From contig NZ_CP078079.1 of assembly GCF_020809045.1 (NCBI RefSeq), forward strand, positions 2,294,001 to 2,358,000: a DNA stretch of 64,000 bases, given 5' to 3'. Under the pieces are notes generated by a model, which saw nothing but the letters and a program-made list of their open reading frames with translations, was not told the DNA's origin and did no database searches. The stretch is from Pseudarthrobacter sp. L1SW. GTDB taxonomy: Bacteria > Actinomycetota > Actinomycetes > Actinomycetales > Micrococcaceae. The first letter of the stretch is position 1. The number at the start of each line of letters is the position of its first letter. Below, one piece after another: positions 38,266 to 46,971 of the stretch. A program made the position numbers and the translations under genes.

Positions 38266-38294
38266 AGTCTACTATCGCCGCCGGTGCATCGCCA
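38266..38294 (-). promoter_or_regulatory. Promoter candidate of the ileS leader
   Basis: Minus-strand -10 TAGACT (38266-38271) with a weak -35 TGGCGA (38289-38294) at 17-nt spacing; it would start the leader near 38259, just before the T-box structures. Confidence 0.4.
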
Positions 38295-38347
38295 TTCCGG
38301 CACCCTGGCCGGCGCGCAGCCCTGCTGCGCAATAGCGGCTCGGTGCC

Positions 38348-38353
38348 TAGACT
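38348..38353 (+). promoter_or_regulatory. -10 box of a probable leaderless promoter
   Basis: TAGACT ends 7 nt before the ATG at 38361, so transcription would begin at or next to the start codon. There is no Shine-Dalgarno sequence there. The -35 region (CTGCGC around 38325) is poor. Confidence 0.4.
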
Positions 38354-38360
38354 CAAGCAC

Positions 38361-39365
38361 ATGGCCAATTCTGCACGGCTTCGGGCGGCTTTGCGCCCCG
38401 GCAGGGCTTACACATGGCTCTGGTTCCTCCTTACCGTGCCGCTGGTGGGCCTGTCGGTTCTCCGGGCCATCCCGGCGGTGTGGCCGTTGCGCGGCATCCA
38501 GCTGCTCGCCTTCACCCCGTGGCTGGCGGCGCCGGCCGCGGCGGCCCTCCTGCTGGCCCTGCTGGGACGGAACCGCTGGCATGCTGCTGTCAGCTCGGCG
38601 CTGCTGGCCTGCCTGGCCTTCTGGCTCTTCCCGCTCCCGGCAGGCAAGCGGGTACCCGGTGACGGGCCGACAGTGGAGCTAAGGGTAATGACCTTCAACT
38701 CGAAGCTCGGCCAGGCCGACGCCCGCACGGTTGTCCGCCTGGTCCGGGAGAACCGGATCGATGTCCTTGCCGTCCAGGAGCACTCCCAGGCGTTCCAGGA
38801 GCGCCTCGCTGCCGAAGGCCTGGCCGCGCTACTGCCGGAAAGCGTGACGGATCCCGCCGATAACGCCGGCGGCAGCGCCGTGTACTCGCGGTTCCCCCTT
38901 GAGGAAACCGGGCGGGTTGGCGGCACTGCTTTCCGGATGCCCATCCTACGGATTACCGTCACGTCGCAGGGCAGGGCCGGGGTGCTGGAAGTGACCAATG
39001 TCCATACCCGGGCACCGGTGGAGCACATGGCAGGGCAGTGGCGCGGTGACCTGGCCGCCGTTGGAAGGGTGGCCGCCGGCGGCGGGAGCAGGCTCTTCAT
39101 CGGAGACTTCAACGCCACCTACGATCACGCCGAGTTCCGCAGCCTCCTGCGCGGCGGGGATGGTCAGGGACTTGTGGACGTGGGCGTTGCGGCCGGCGCA
39201 CGGCTGGTGCCCACCTGGCCCATGGACGGGCAGCTGCTGCCCGGCGTCACCATCGACCACGTTGTGACGAGCCCGGACATATGGAGTTCCAGCTACGCGG
39301 TGCACCGGGTGGACGGAAGCGACCATGCGGCGATCACGGCGGTCCTGGACGTCCCCGCCCGCTGA
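38361..39365 (+). CDS. Endonuclease/exonuclease/phosphatase-family membrane protein
   Basis: A 334-residue protein with three N-terminal membrane helices (residues 18-100) followed by an EEP domain on the outside: VMTFNSKLG, VLAVQEHS (metal-binding Glu), FIGDFNATYDH, TIDHVVTS and the catalytic SDHAAI. Membrane-tethered EEP proteins of this type act on extracellular phosphodiesters or lipids; the substrate is not known. ATG 38361 starts the membrane protein; the open frame begins 48 codons earlier without protein-like features. Confidence 0.88.
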   Translation: MANSARLRAALRPGRAYTWLWFLLTVPLVGLSVLRAIPAVWPLRGIQLLAFTPWLAAPAAAALLLALLGRNRWHAAVSSALLACLAFWLFPLPAGKRVPGDGPTVELRVMTFNSKLGQADARTVVRLVRENRIDVLAVQEHSQAFQERLAAEGLAALLPESVTDPADNAGGSAVYSRFPLEETGRVGGTAFRMPILRITVTSQGRAGVLEVTNVHTRAPVEHMAGQWRGDLAAVGRVAAGGGSRLFIGDFNATYDHAEFRSLLRGGDGQGLVDVGVAAGARLVPTWPMDGQLLPGVTIDHVVTSPDIWSSSYAVHRVDGSDHAAITAVLDVPAR

Positions 39366-39405
39366 TCCCCGGAGCCCGGCCCGCCGGCGGGCCGGGCCAC
39401 CGCGG

Positions 39406-40164
39406 TCAGTTCTTGCGGATCAGTTTGTAGTTTGCGGCCTGGGCCACGGGGCGGATCACAATCTGGTCCAGGTTCACGTGGTGCGGAGCAGTCACCGCGT
39501 AGCGGACCACATCAGCTACGTCGCCGGCCGTGAGCGGCTTTTCGACCCCCTGGTAGACCTTGTCAGCGGCCTGCCGGTCCCCGAGCCGGTTCACAGCGAA
39601 CTCCTCGGTCTGGACCAGCCCGGGCGCCACCTCGATCACGCGGACATTGTGCTCGGCCTCTTCCAGGCGGAGCGCCCCCGTCATGGCGTGCTGGGCGAAT
39701 TTCGCCGCGTTGTAGCCGCCCCCGCCCTCATAGGCCGCCAGCCCCGCGGTCGAGGTGAGGTTGAGCACCGTCCCTTCGCCGTTGGCACGCAGCATCGGCA
39801 GGAACGCCCGCGTGAGTTTCATGGTGCCCAGCACGTTGACCCGATACATCCAGTCCCAGTCCTCGGTGTTGGCTGAAGCGATGGTGTCGGCACCCCTGGC
39901 ACCGCCTGCGATGTTGATCAGCGTGTCGATGCCGCCCGCTTCGGCCACCTGCGCCACAAGCCGGGACACGTCGTCGTCCTCCGAAATGTCAGCGGGGACG
40001 GCGACAGCACCCGTTTCCTCCGCCAACGCGGCGAGGCGGTCTGCGCGGCGCGCCACGGCAAATACGGTCCACCCGTCCGCCGCGAGGGCGCGGACGGTGG
40101 CCTCCCCGATTCCGCTGCTTGCGCCGGTCACCACTGCTGCTTTTTTCTGTGAAACGTCAGTCAT
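39406..40164 (-). CDS. Short-chain dehydrogenase/reductase
   Basis: A 252-residue classical SDR: TGASSGIGEATVRAL (cofactor), NIAGG, LNLTSTAGLAAYEGG with the catalytic Ser, and YNAAK with Tyr and Lys. It likely reduces or oxidises a carbonyl/alcohol with NADP(H), since an ARR follows strand 2. Closest types are serine/3-hydroxy-acid dehydrogenase-like YdfG proteins; the substrate is not assigned. Divergent from valS, convergent with the EEP gene. Confidence 0.9.
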   Translation of the reverse strand: MTDVSQKKAAVVTGASSGIGEATVRALAADGWTVFAVARRADRLAALAEETGAVAVPADISEDDDVSRLVAQVAEAGGIDTLINIAGGARGADTIASANTEDWDWMYRVNVLGTMKLTRAFLPMLRANGEGTVLNLTSTAGLAAYEGGGGYNAAKFAQHAMTGALRLEEAEHNVRVIEVAPGLVQTEEFAVNRLGDRQAADKVYQGVEKPLTAGDVADVVRYAVTAPHHVNLDQIVIRPVAQAANYKLIRKN

Positions 40165-40290
40165 GGCACCACCCTAGCGGGGGCCACCGAACGGCCGCCT
40201 CCTGATGAGTCGCCGGGTGAACCGCGGCCCGGGCGGGCGCCTCAGGGACGCGGGGCGGGTGGACGCGGCGGGACATGAAACAATTGGCAG

Positions 40291-42912
40291 ATGGCTGAAG
40301 ACAAACAGGGTACAGACACGCCCACCACCGCCCCCATCAACGTTCCGGACAAGCCGGCCCTCGAGGGCCTCGAAGCTGCCCTCACGCAGCGCTGGCTGGC
40401 CGAGGGAACCTACAAGTTCCGCAGGGAGACAACCCGGGACCAGGTCTACTCGATCGACACTCCCCCGCCCACCGCTTCCGGTTCACTGCACGTGGGGCAC
40501 ATGTTCTCCTACACGCAGACTGACGTGCTGGCGCGCTACCAGCGCATGACCGGCAAAAACGTCTTCTACCCGATGGGCTGGGACGACAACGGCCTGCCCA
40601 CCGAACGCCGGGTGCAGAACTTCTACGGGGTCCGCTGCGACCCCTCCATCCCGTACAACCCTGACTACCGGCCGCCGGCGCAGCCTGCCAAGAACCAGCG
40701 GGACTTCGACGTCGTCTCCCGCCGGAACTTCATCGAGCTCTGTGAAGAGCTGGCGGTGGAGGACGAGAAGGTCTTCGAGAACCTGTTCCAGACACTCGGC
40801 CTGTCCGTCGACTGGGAGCTGACCTACCGCACCATCGACGACAACTCGCGGGCGGTCTCGCAGCGCGCGTTCCTGGCGAACCTGGCGGCGGGCGACGCCT
40901 ACATGGCGGAGGCACCCACCCTTTGGGACGTAACGTTCCGTACCGCGGTGGCCCAGGCCGAACTCGAAGACCGCGAAGTCCCCGGAGCGTACTACCGCTA
41001 CCCGTTCTTCACCGAGGACGGGCAGAAGATCCACATCGAGACCACCCGACCCGAACTGCTGGCCGCCTGTGCCGCGCTGGTGGCAAATCCCGACGACGAA
41101 CGGTACCAGCCGCTGTTCGGCAAGAAGGTCACGTCCCCCCTCTTCGGCGTCGAGGTTGAGGTCAAGGCCCATCCGCTCGCCAAGGCGGACAAAGGGTCCG
41201 GCATCGCGATGGTGTGTACGTTCGGTGACCTGACCGACGTCACCTGGTGGCGCGAACTGCAGCTGCCCACCCGCGCCATTGTTGGCCGGGACGGCCGGAT
41301 CGTCAGCGAGGCTCCGGAGTGGATCACCACGGACATCGGCCGTGAAGCCTTCGCCGCGATTGCCGGCAAGACGGTCTTCAGCGCCAAGGAAGAGGTGGTG
41401 AAACTCCTCGCCGCCGCTGACCTGCTCGAGGGCGAGCCCAAGAAGATCATGCACCCCGTGAACTTCTACGAAAAAGGCGACAAGCCCCTGGAAGTGGTGA
41501 CGTCCCGCCAGTGGTACATCCGCAACGGCGGCCGCGATGAGGACCGCCGGGAGCGGCTTATTGCCCGGGGTCGGGAGATCGACTTCCACCCTGCCTTTAT
41601 GCGTTCCCGCTACGAGAACTGGATTTCGGGACTCAATGGTGACTGGCTGGTGTCCCGCCAGCGTTTCTTCGGCGTGCCCATCCCGGTCTGGTACCCGCTG
41701 GATGCTGACGGCAACCCGGACTACGACTCCCCCATCGTGCCCTCCGACGAGCAGTTGCCCGTGGACCCGGCGGCGGACGCTGCGCCCGGCTTCGATGAAG
41801 GCCAGCGCGATGTTCCCGGGGGCTTCACCGGTGACGCGGACATCCTGGACACCTGGGCCACCTCCTCTTTGACGCCCAAGATCGTGGGCGGCTGGAAGCG
41901 CGACGAAGACCTCTTCGCCAAGGTGTTCCCCTTCGACGTCCGGCCCCAGGGCCACGACATCATCCGGACCTGGCTGTTCTCTTCGGTGGTGCGCGCCGAC
42001 GCTTTGGAAAACAGCGCGCCGTGGAAGCACGCCGCCATCTCCGGCTGGATCCTGGACCCGGACCGCAAGAAGATGTCCAAGTCCAAGGGCAACGTGGTGG
42101 TGCCCACCGACGTGCTGGAGGAATACGGCTCGGACGCCGTCCGGTATTGGGCCGCCTCCGCCAAGCTCGGGGCCGACACCGCCTATGAAATTGCGCAGAT
42201 GAAGATCGGCCGCCGCTTGGCAATCAAGCTGCTGAACGCCTCCAAGTTCGTCCTGAACCTGGGCGCCACTGAGGACTCGGTGCTTTCGGAAGACCTCTCC
42301 GTGCTCAGCAATCCGCTGGACCGGGCGGTCCTGGCACAGCTCGCCGACGTTGTGGCCCAGTCCACGAAGGCCTTCGAGAACTACGACTACGCACGGGCGC
42401 TGCAGATCACGGAGAGCTTCTTCTGGCAGTTCACCGACGACTACGTGGAACTCATCAAGGACAGGGCCTACGGCGCCGCGGGCGAAGCGGAACAGGCCTC
42501 GGTGCTTGCAGCACTGGCCACCACCCTGGACGCCCTGCTGCGGCTCTTTGCCCCGTTCCTGCCGTTTGCCACGGAAGAGGTGTGGAGCTGGTGGCGCAAG
42601 GGCTCGGTCCACCGCGCCGAGTGGCCGGCCGCCCTGGCGGTGCCGGATGGCGACACCACCATGCTCGCAACCGTCGGTGTTGCCCTCAGCGGTGTCCGCA
42701 AGGCCAAGTCCGAAGCCAAGGTGAAGCAGCGCACGGAGGTCCTGTCCGCCACCATCACGGCCCCTGTTGGACTGGCAGGGCAATTGAACGCCGGCCTGGC
42801 CGACCTGAAGGCAGCCTCCAATGCCCGCGAAATCTCAGTAGTGGTAGGCGAGGGTGACCTGAGCGTGACCGACGTGGAACTGGCCGCCACGGAGGAACCG
42901 GCAAAAGCCTAG
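40291..42912 (+). CDS. valS: Valyl-tRNA synthetase
   Basis: An 873-residue class I synthetase. HIGH element HVGH at about 67-70 (GSLHVGHMFSYTQTDVLARY), FYPMGWDDNGLPTERRVQN, editing-domain TTRPELLAACAAL, the KMSKS loop (DPDRKKMSKSKGNVV) near residue 594, and the anticodon-binding region and C-terminal arm after it. It has a single ATG close to a weak promoter-like ACAATT. No T-box is seen before it, in contrast to ileS. Confidence 0.97.
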   Translation: MAEDKQGTDTPTTAPINVPDKPALEGLEAALTQRWLAEGTYKFRRETTRDQVYSIDTPPPTASGSLHVGHMFSYTQTDVLARYQRMTGKNVFYPMGWDDNGLPTERRVQNFYGVRCDPSIPYNPDYRPPAQPAKNQRDFDVVSRRNFIELCEELAVEDEKVFENLFQTLGLSVDWELTYRTIDDNSRAVSQRAFLANLAAGDAYMAEAPTLWDVTFRTAVAQAELEDREVPGAYYRYPFFTEDGQKIHIETTRPELLAACAALVANPDDERYQPLFGKKVTSPLFGVEVEVKAHPLAKADKGSGIAMVCTFGDLTDVTWWRELQLPTRAIVGRDGRIVSEAPEWITTDIGREAFAAIAGKTVFSAKEEVVKLLAAADLLEGEPKKIMHPVNFYEKGDKPLEVVTSRQWYIRNGGRDEDRRERLIARGREIDFHPAFMRSRYENWISGLNGDWLVSRQRFFGVPIPVWYPLDADGNPDYDSPIVPSDEQLPVDPAADAAPGFDEGQRDVPGGFTGDADILDTWATSSLTPKIVGGWKRDEDLFAKVFPFDVRPQGHDIIRTWLFSSVVRADALENSAPWKHAAISGWILDPDRKKMSKSKGNVVVPTDVLEEYGSDAVRYWAASAKLGADTAYEIAQMKIGRRLAIKLLNASKFVLNLGATEDSVLSEDLSVLSNPLDRAVLAQLADVVAQSTKAFENYDYARALQITESFFWQFTDDYVELIKDRAYGAAGEAEQASVLAALATTLDALLRLFAPFLPFATEEVWSWWRKGSVHRAEWPAALAVPDGDTTMLATVGVALSGVRKAKSEAKVKQRTEVLSATITAPVGLAGQLNAGLADLKAASNAREISVVVGEGDLSVTDVELAATEEPAKA

Positions 42913-42946
42913 CTGTATTAGCCACGCCCTGTTTTTGGGCAAAGGG

Positions 42947-42990
42947 GAAGCCCCATCAGCGTTTTGCCGTTGGTGGGGCTTCGACTTTTC
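42947..42990 (+). terminator. Terminator of valS
   Basis: Stem GAAGCCCCA (42947-42955) with TGGGGCTTC (42974-42982), the loop of 18 nt, followed by GACTTTTC. It lies 35 nt after the valS stop. Confidence 0.75.
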
Positions 42991-43185
42991 GGCCATCCGG
43001 TGACGACTTGATGGTCTGGCAGAATCCTCGGATCTTCAGGTCTTCCTACGTTCGTCACTTGTAGCTTGCATCCTGACTTTGCCGATGGCTGCGTCGAATG
43101 CATATCACTGAATCTTTGGTTTCTACGTCCCACTTCTTTCGAAGTGGGTAAGAACTATTGTTGTCCCGCCCATCCCCATGCGCAA

Positions 43186-43227
43186 GAGCCCCGGCAGAAC
43201 TACAAACGAGTAGTTCAGCCGGGGCTC
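43186..43227. terminator. Long inverted repeat after the DsbA-like gene
   Basis: Left arm 43186-43203 (GAGCCCCGGC, a, GAACTAC) pairs with right arm 43210-43227 over 17 bp with one A-A mismatch, loop of 6 nt. It lies just beyond the stop of the minus-strand gene and may terminate it, although no T run follows. Confidence 0.6.
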
Positions 43228-43264
43228 CTGGCACTCCTGTCCGGCCCCGCCGGAGGAACCGGAC

Positions 43265-43879
43265 CTAGTTGAATTCCGGGCGTTCGGTCCTGCTCCGCTT
43301 CAGCTCGAAGAAATGCGGGTAGGAAGCGAGCGCGGTGGTGGCATCCCAAAGCTTGCCGGCTTCCTCGCCACGCGGAATCCGGGTGAGTACGGGGCCGAAA
43401 AAGGCGGTTCCGTTGAAGGCCACCACCGGCGTTCCAACGTCCTGGCCCACCAAGGCGATGCCTTCCTCATGGCTGGCCCGGAGCTGGGGGTCGTAGGCAT
43501 CGGTGGTGGCCGACCCGGCCAGTGATGCGGGAAGACCGCATTCAGCGAGTGCTTTGCTGATCACCACGTCGCGGTCCTTTTCGCCCTGTTCATGGATCAG
43601 CGTGCCCATGGCGTCGTAGAGTGCCTTGACCGTGCCCTTGCCGTGCTGCTCCTGGGCGGCGGTGATCACACGGACCATGCCCCAGGCGTTGTCCATGGAT
43701 TCCCGGTAGCCCGGCTCAAGGTCGCGGCCTTCGTTGAGGACGGCCAGGCTCATGACGTGCCATTCAGTCGCGATGTCGCGGACGCTTTCCACCTCGCCGA
43801 TCCAGCGCGAGGTAATCCAGGCGAAGGGGCACAACGGATCGAACCAAAAGTCGGCCTTGTTCCTTGCGGTTTCAGTCAT
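43265..43879 (-). CDS. DsbA-like thiol protein, mycothiol-dependent nitroreductase family
   Basis: A 204-residue cytosolic DsbA/FrnE-like protein that closely resembles M. tuberculosis Rv2466c from memory (ADFWFDPLCP, ITSRWI, FHVMSLAVLNE-like, GTPVVAFNGTAFFGPVL, RIPRGEEAGKLWDA, YPHFFELKR). Those enzymes use a CPWC site with mycothiol. Here the site is CPFA (Cys17, Ala20), so the resolving cysteine is missing and only the nucleophile remains. ATG 43877-43879 was chosen over an upstream in-frame start because it begins the conserved region. It lies 83 bp after clpX; in M. tuberculosis the homologue sits beside rpiB. Confidence 0.9.
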   Translation of the reverse strand: MTETARNKADFWFDPLCPFAWITSRWIGEVESVRDIATEWHVMSLAVLNEGRDLEPGYRESMDNAWGMVRVITAAQEQHGKGTVKALYDAMGTLIHEQGEKDRDVVISKALAECGLPASLAGSATTDAYDPQLRASHEEGIALVGQDVGTPVVAFNGTAFFGPVLTRIPRGEEAGKLWDATTALASYPHFFELKRSRTERPEFN

Positions 43880-43962
43880 GGGGAATTCCTTCGCTGGTCT
43901 CAGTGGCACAGGACAGCCACGACATGTAAGGGGTACTGCGGGGAACGGCGCTGTGCCAGGAG

Positions 43963-45243
43963 TCAGGCAGACTTACGGCGTTTGGCGACGTGGGGAATTA
44001 TGGTTGGCTCGGCGCCCTTCAGGACGACGTCCTCTGTGATGACCACGCTGGCAACGTCCTCCCGGCTGGGGAGATCGAACATGACGGGAAGCAGCACTTC
44101 CTCCATGATCGCCCGCAGTCCGCGGGCCCCGGTGCCGCGCTCCAAGGCTTGGTCGGCGATGGCGTTGAGGGCGGTTTCATCAAAAACCAGCTCCACGCCG
44201 TCGATCTGGAACATCTTCTGGTACTGCTTCACCAGGGCGTTCTTCGGCGTGGACAGAATCTGGATCAGGGCGTCGCGGTCCAGGTTGGAGACGGTGGTGA
44301 TCACGGGGAGACGGCCAATGAACTCGGGGATCAGGCCGAATTTCAGCAGGTCCTCGGGCATCACTTCACCGTAGGAGTCCACCTTCTTGCTGGCCTCGTT
44401 GAGGGGCGCGCCGAAACCGATGCCCTTCCGGCCGGACCTCGAACCGATGATCTCCTCCAGCCCGGCGAACGCGCCTGCCACGATGAAGAGGACATTGGTG
44501 GTGTCGATCTGGATGAATTCCTGGTGCGGGTGCTTCCGGCCGCCCTGCGGCGGGACGGAGGCGACAGTGCCTTCCAGGATTTTCAGGAGCGCCTGCTGGA
44601 CACCTTCGCCGGACACGTCGCGTGTGATGGAGGGGTTCTCGCTCTTGCGGGAAATCTTGTCGATCTCGTCGATGTAGATGATGCCCTGCTCAGCCTTCTT
44701 GACGTCGTAGTCCGCGGCCTGGATGAGCTTAAGGAGGATGTTCTCCACGTCCTCCCCGACGTAGCCGGCCTCGGTCAGGGCAGTTGCATCAGCCACCGCA
44801 AAGGGCACATTCAGGCGGCGGGCGAGGGTCTGGGCGAGGTAGGTCTTGCCGCAACCCGTGGGCCCGATAAGGAGGATGTTGGACTTGGCGATCTCAACGT
44901 CGTCGTGGTGGCCGCCGTCGGCGAGGCTTCCCGACTTGGGTGCGTGGCCAGCCTGGATCCGCTTGTAGTGGTTGTAGACAGCGACGGCGAGGGAGCGCTT
45001 TGCGGGCTCCTGGCCGATGACGTATTCCTGCAGGAAGTCGAAGATTTCGCGGGGCTTGGGCAGTTCGAAGCTGCCCAGGTCGGCGACTTCCGCCAGTTCC
45101 TCTTCGATGATCTCGTTGCACAACTCAATGCACTCATCGCAGATGTAGACACCGGGCCCGGCTATGAGCTTGCGCACCTGCTTCTGGCTCTTTCCGCAGA
45201 AAGAGCACTTCAGCAGATCCGTGCTCTCGCCAATCCGAGCCAT
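43963..45243 (-). CDS. clpX: ClpX, ATPase subunit of the Clp protease
   Basis: A 426-residue AAA+ unfoldase that delivers proteins to ClpP1P2. The N-terminal zinc domain has Cys13/Cys16 and Cys35/Cys38 (CSFC, CDEC); Walker A GPTGCGKT (127-134), [18 protein letters not shown], Walker [20 protein letters not shown] and a RGLRAIMEE sensor-2 region follow. ATG 45241-45243 has AAGGGG 7 nt upstream. It is separated from clpP2 by a terminator, hence probably has its own promoter. Confidence 0.98.
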   Translation of the reverse strand: MARIGESTDLLKCSFCGKSQKQVRKLIAGPGVYICDECIELCNEIIEEELAEVADLGSFELPKPREIFDFLQEYVIGQEPAKRSLAVAVYNHYKRIQAGHAPKSGSLADGGHHDDVEIAKSNILLIGPTGCGKTYLAQTLARRLNVPFAVADATALTEAGYVGEDVENILLKLIQAADYDVKKAEQGIIYIDEIDKISRKSENPSITRDVSGEGVQQALLKILEGTVASVPPQGGRKHPHQEFIQIDTTNVLFIVAGAFAGLEEIIGSRSGRKGIGFGAPLNEASKKVDSYGEVMPEDLLKFGLIPEFIGRLPVITTVSNLDRDALIQILSTPKNALVKQYQKMFQIDGVELVFDETALNAIADQALERGTGARGLRAIMEEVLLPVMFDLPSREDVASVVITEDVVLKGAEPTIIPHVAKRRKSA

Positions 45244-45372
45244 ATGTGAACCCCTTAGTATCTTGCTGCCTGGCAGCCTTGCACCGTTGCTGGAATCTCC
45301 ACCAGCCTGCATGGACCGGTTGTGACAACATCCACTCTAGGTCACATTCGCGTCCGAGGGTGGAAGGAAAAG

Positions 45373-45404
45373 GCCGGTGGTGCCAAATGATTGGCGCCAC
45401 CGGC
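45373..45404 (-). terminator. Terminator between clpP2 and clpX
   Basis: Minus-strand hairpin with GCCGGTGG (from 45373) paired to CCACCGGC (to 45404), followed by a CCTTTTCC tract. It lies 14 nt after the clpP2 stop. Confidence 0.7.
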
Positions 45405-45418
45405 ACTTTGCTTTTCGG

Positions 45419-46078
45419 CTACCTGGTGATTGCCTGCGGTTTGATCTTGCGGGAGTCCAGGACCTGGTCGATCAGGCCGTACGCCTGTGCTTCTTCCGCG
45501 GTCAGGATCTTGTCGCGCTCGATGTCGTTGTTGACCTGCTCCGACGTCCGTCCGGAGTGGTGGGCCAGGGTGTCCTCGAGCCAGGAGCGCATGCGCATGA
45601 CTTCGGCTGCCTGGATCTCAAGGTCTGAGGCCTGTCCGCCCTGGCCGCCGGAAAGGGCCGGCTGGTGGATCAGGACGCGGGCGTTGGGCAGCGCAAGCCG
45701 CTTGCCCGGGGTTCCGGCGGCGAGCAGGACGGCGGCGGCGCTGGCCGCCTGGCCCAGGCACACGGTCTGGATCTCGGGGCGGATGTACTGCATGGTGTCG
45801 TAGATGGCCGTCATGGCCGTGAAGGAACCGCCGGGCGAGTTGATGTAAAGGGTGATGTCGCGGTCTGGATCCGTGGACTCCAGGACCAGCAGCTGGGCCA
45901 TGACGTCATCGGCCGAGGCGTCATCCACCTGGACACCGAGGAAGATGATGCGGTCCTCGAAGAGCTTGGTGTACGGGTCCTGGCGCTTGAAGCCGTACGG
46001 CGTGCGTTCCTCGAACTGGGGCAGGACGTAGCGGCTGGACGGAAGATTACCGGCAGACCACCCGAAGTTGTAGTTCAT
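45419..46078 (-). CDS. clpP2: ATP-dependent Clp protease proteolytic subunit ClpP2
   Basis: A 219-residue serine peptidase with the catalytic triad Ser113 ([11 protein letters not shown]), His138 (RVLIHQP) and Asp189 ([12 protein letters not shown]). ATG 46076-46078 has AGGAG upstream; the longer open frame is not protein-like. Actinobacterial ClpP1 and ClpP2 rings associate in a mixed complex, so both subunits are needed. It follows clpP1 after 37 bp. Confidence 0.96.
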   Translation of the reverse strand: MNYNFGWSAGNLPSSRYVLPQFEERTPYGFKRQDPYTKLFEDRIIFLGVQVDDASADDVMAQLLVLESTDPDRDITLYINSPGGSFTAMTAIYDTMQYIRPEIQTVCLGQAASAAAVLLAAGTPGKRLALPNARVLIHQPALSGGQGGQASDLEIQAAEVMRMRSWLEDTLAHHSGRTSEQVNNDIERDKILTAEEAQAYGLIDQVLDSRKIKPQAITR

Positions 46079-46115
46079 GTTCTTTGCTCCTGATCTGAGT
46101 GTTCTTGGTGCCGGG

Positions 46116-46766
46116 TTAGTTCTGTGAAGCTGGCTCGCCGGAGGAGCCGTTGGAGGTTCCGCCACCGCCGGCCACCGAGCCGGCGTGCGCGGCGATCTTG
46201 TCGAAGAAGCCGTACTCCAGGGCCTCCTTCGCCGTGAACCACTTGTCACGGTCGTTGTCCTTGAGGATGGTCTCGACGGTCTGGCCGGTCTGCTCGGCGG
46301 TCAGTTCCGCCATGACCTTCTTCATGTGCAGGATGAGCTCGGCCTGGATCTTGATGTCCGAGGCGGTGCCGCCGATGCCGCCGGAGGGCTGGTGCATCAG
46401 GACGCGGGCGTTGGGGGTGGCGTACCGCTTGCCCTTGGTGCCGGAGGAAAGCAGGAACTGTCCCATGGAGGCGGCCAGGCCGGTGGCTACCGTGACGACG
46501 TCGTTGGGGATGAACTGCATGGTGTCGTAGATGGCCATGCCCGCCGTCACCGAGCCGCCCGGGGAGTTGATGTAGAGGTAGATGTCCTTGTCCGGGTTCT
46601 CCGCGGACAGCAGGAGCAGCTGCGAGCAGATAGCGTTGGCGTTGTCGTCACGCACCTCTGAGCCCAGCCAGATGATCCGCTCTTTCAGGAGCCGGTTGTA
46701 GATGTAATTGTCCTGGGCTGCGGGATCGACAGTCGCCATCCGGGGGGACTCTGGGTTCTGTGACAT
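46116..46766 (-). CDS. clpP1: ATP-dependent Clp protease proteolytic subunit ClpP1
   Basis: A 216-residue serine peptidase: Ser100 ([11 protein letters not shown]), His125 ([10 protein letters not shown]), Asp174 ([12 protein letters not shown]) and the YINSPGGSV oxyanion loop. The tail is Gly/Ser-rich and unstructured. ATG 46764-46766 has GAGAGGT upstream. It heads the clpP1-clpP2 operon. Confidence 0.96.
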   Translation of the reverse strand: MSQNPESPRMATVDPAAQDNYIYNRLLKERIIWLGSEVRDDNANAICSQLLLLSAENPDKDIYLYINSPGGSVTAGMAIYDTMQFIPNDVVTVATGLAASMGQFLLSSGTKGKRYATPNARVLMHQPSGGIGGTASDIKIQAELILHMKKVMAELTAEQTGQTVETILKDNDRDKWFTAKEALEYGFFDKIAAHAGSVAGGGGTSNGSSGEPASQN

Positions 46767-46865
46767 GTGTATATACCTCTCGCTGGTGACGGTGACATCA
46801 CTGAAAATCACTACTTGGACACTAACCGGTTTCAGCGTTGTTTTGTTCGCGCATCCGCGGCTGTT

Positions 46866-46876
46866 CGCTGACGGCG
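46866..46876. promoter_or_regulatory. ClgR-type operator upstream of clpP1
   Basis: CGCTGACGGCG fits the CGCYNANRGCG core (CGC-N5-GCG) recalled from corynebacterial and Streptomyces ClgR sites. It lies about 100 nt before the clpP1 ATG, where the activator ClgR binds in other actinobacteria. Neither strand shows a second copy of equal quality. Confidence 0.6.
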
Positions 46877-46918
46877 CACGATCGGCCGGACCGGCGCGGA
46901 GCGGCAGGATCAAACGCA

Positions 46919-46952
46919 GACAGCCCCCGGATCGGATGATCCGGGGGCTGTC
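46919..46952 (-). terminator. Terminator of tig
   Basis: Perfect 15-bp stem, GACAGCCCCCGGATC (46919-46933) with its complement (46938-46952), tetraloop GGAT. It lies 19 nt after the tig stop and separates tig from clpP1. Confidence 0.85.
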
Positions 46953-46971
46953 CACAAAGTGGCTCTGAGGC

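Larger units (their letters stand above)
37968..38360. other. Intergenic region ileS / EEP gene
   Basis: 393 bp between divergent genes, holding the ileS T-box leader (minus) and two promoter candidates with TAGACT -10 boxes, one per direction. No protein gene is supported, although a minus-strand frame is open through part of it. Confidence 0.6.
42913..43264. other. Intergenic region between valS and the DsbA-like gene
   Basis: 352 bp with convergent neighbours. The first part holds the valS terminator, the end a long perfect-looking hairpin (43186-43227). Between them (about 42990-43180) the sequence is visibly poorer in G+C than its surroundings and has no coding pattern; a minus-strand frame of about 70 codons there looks random. 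Possible remnant of transferred DNA. Confidence 0.5.

Noticed and set aside
38100..38270. Firm assignment of the ileS specifier codon
   Set aside because: Several isoleucine triplets (ATC in CAATCACC, ATA in GATACG) could fit; the hairpin geometry does not decide by eye.
42918..43133. 71-codon minus-strand frame in the low-GC gap
   Set aside because: No codon bias, no domain, overlaps the valS terminator.
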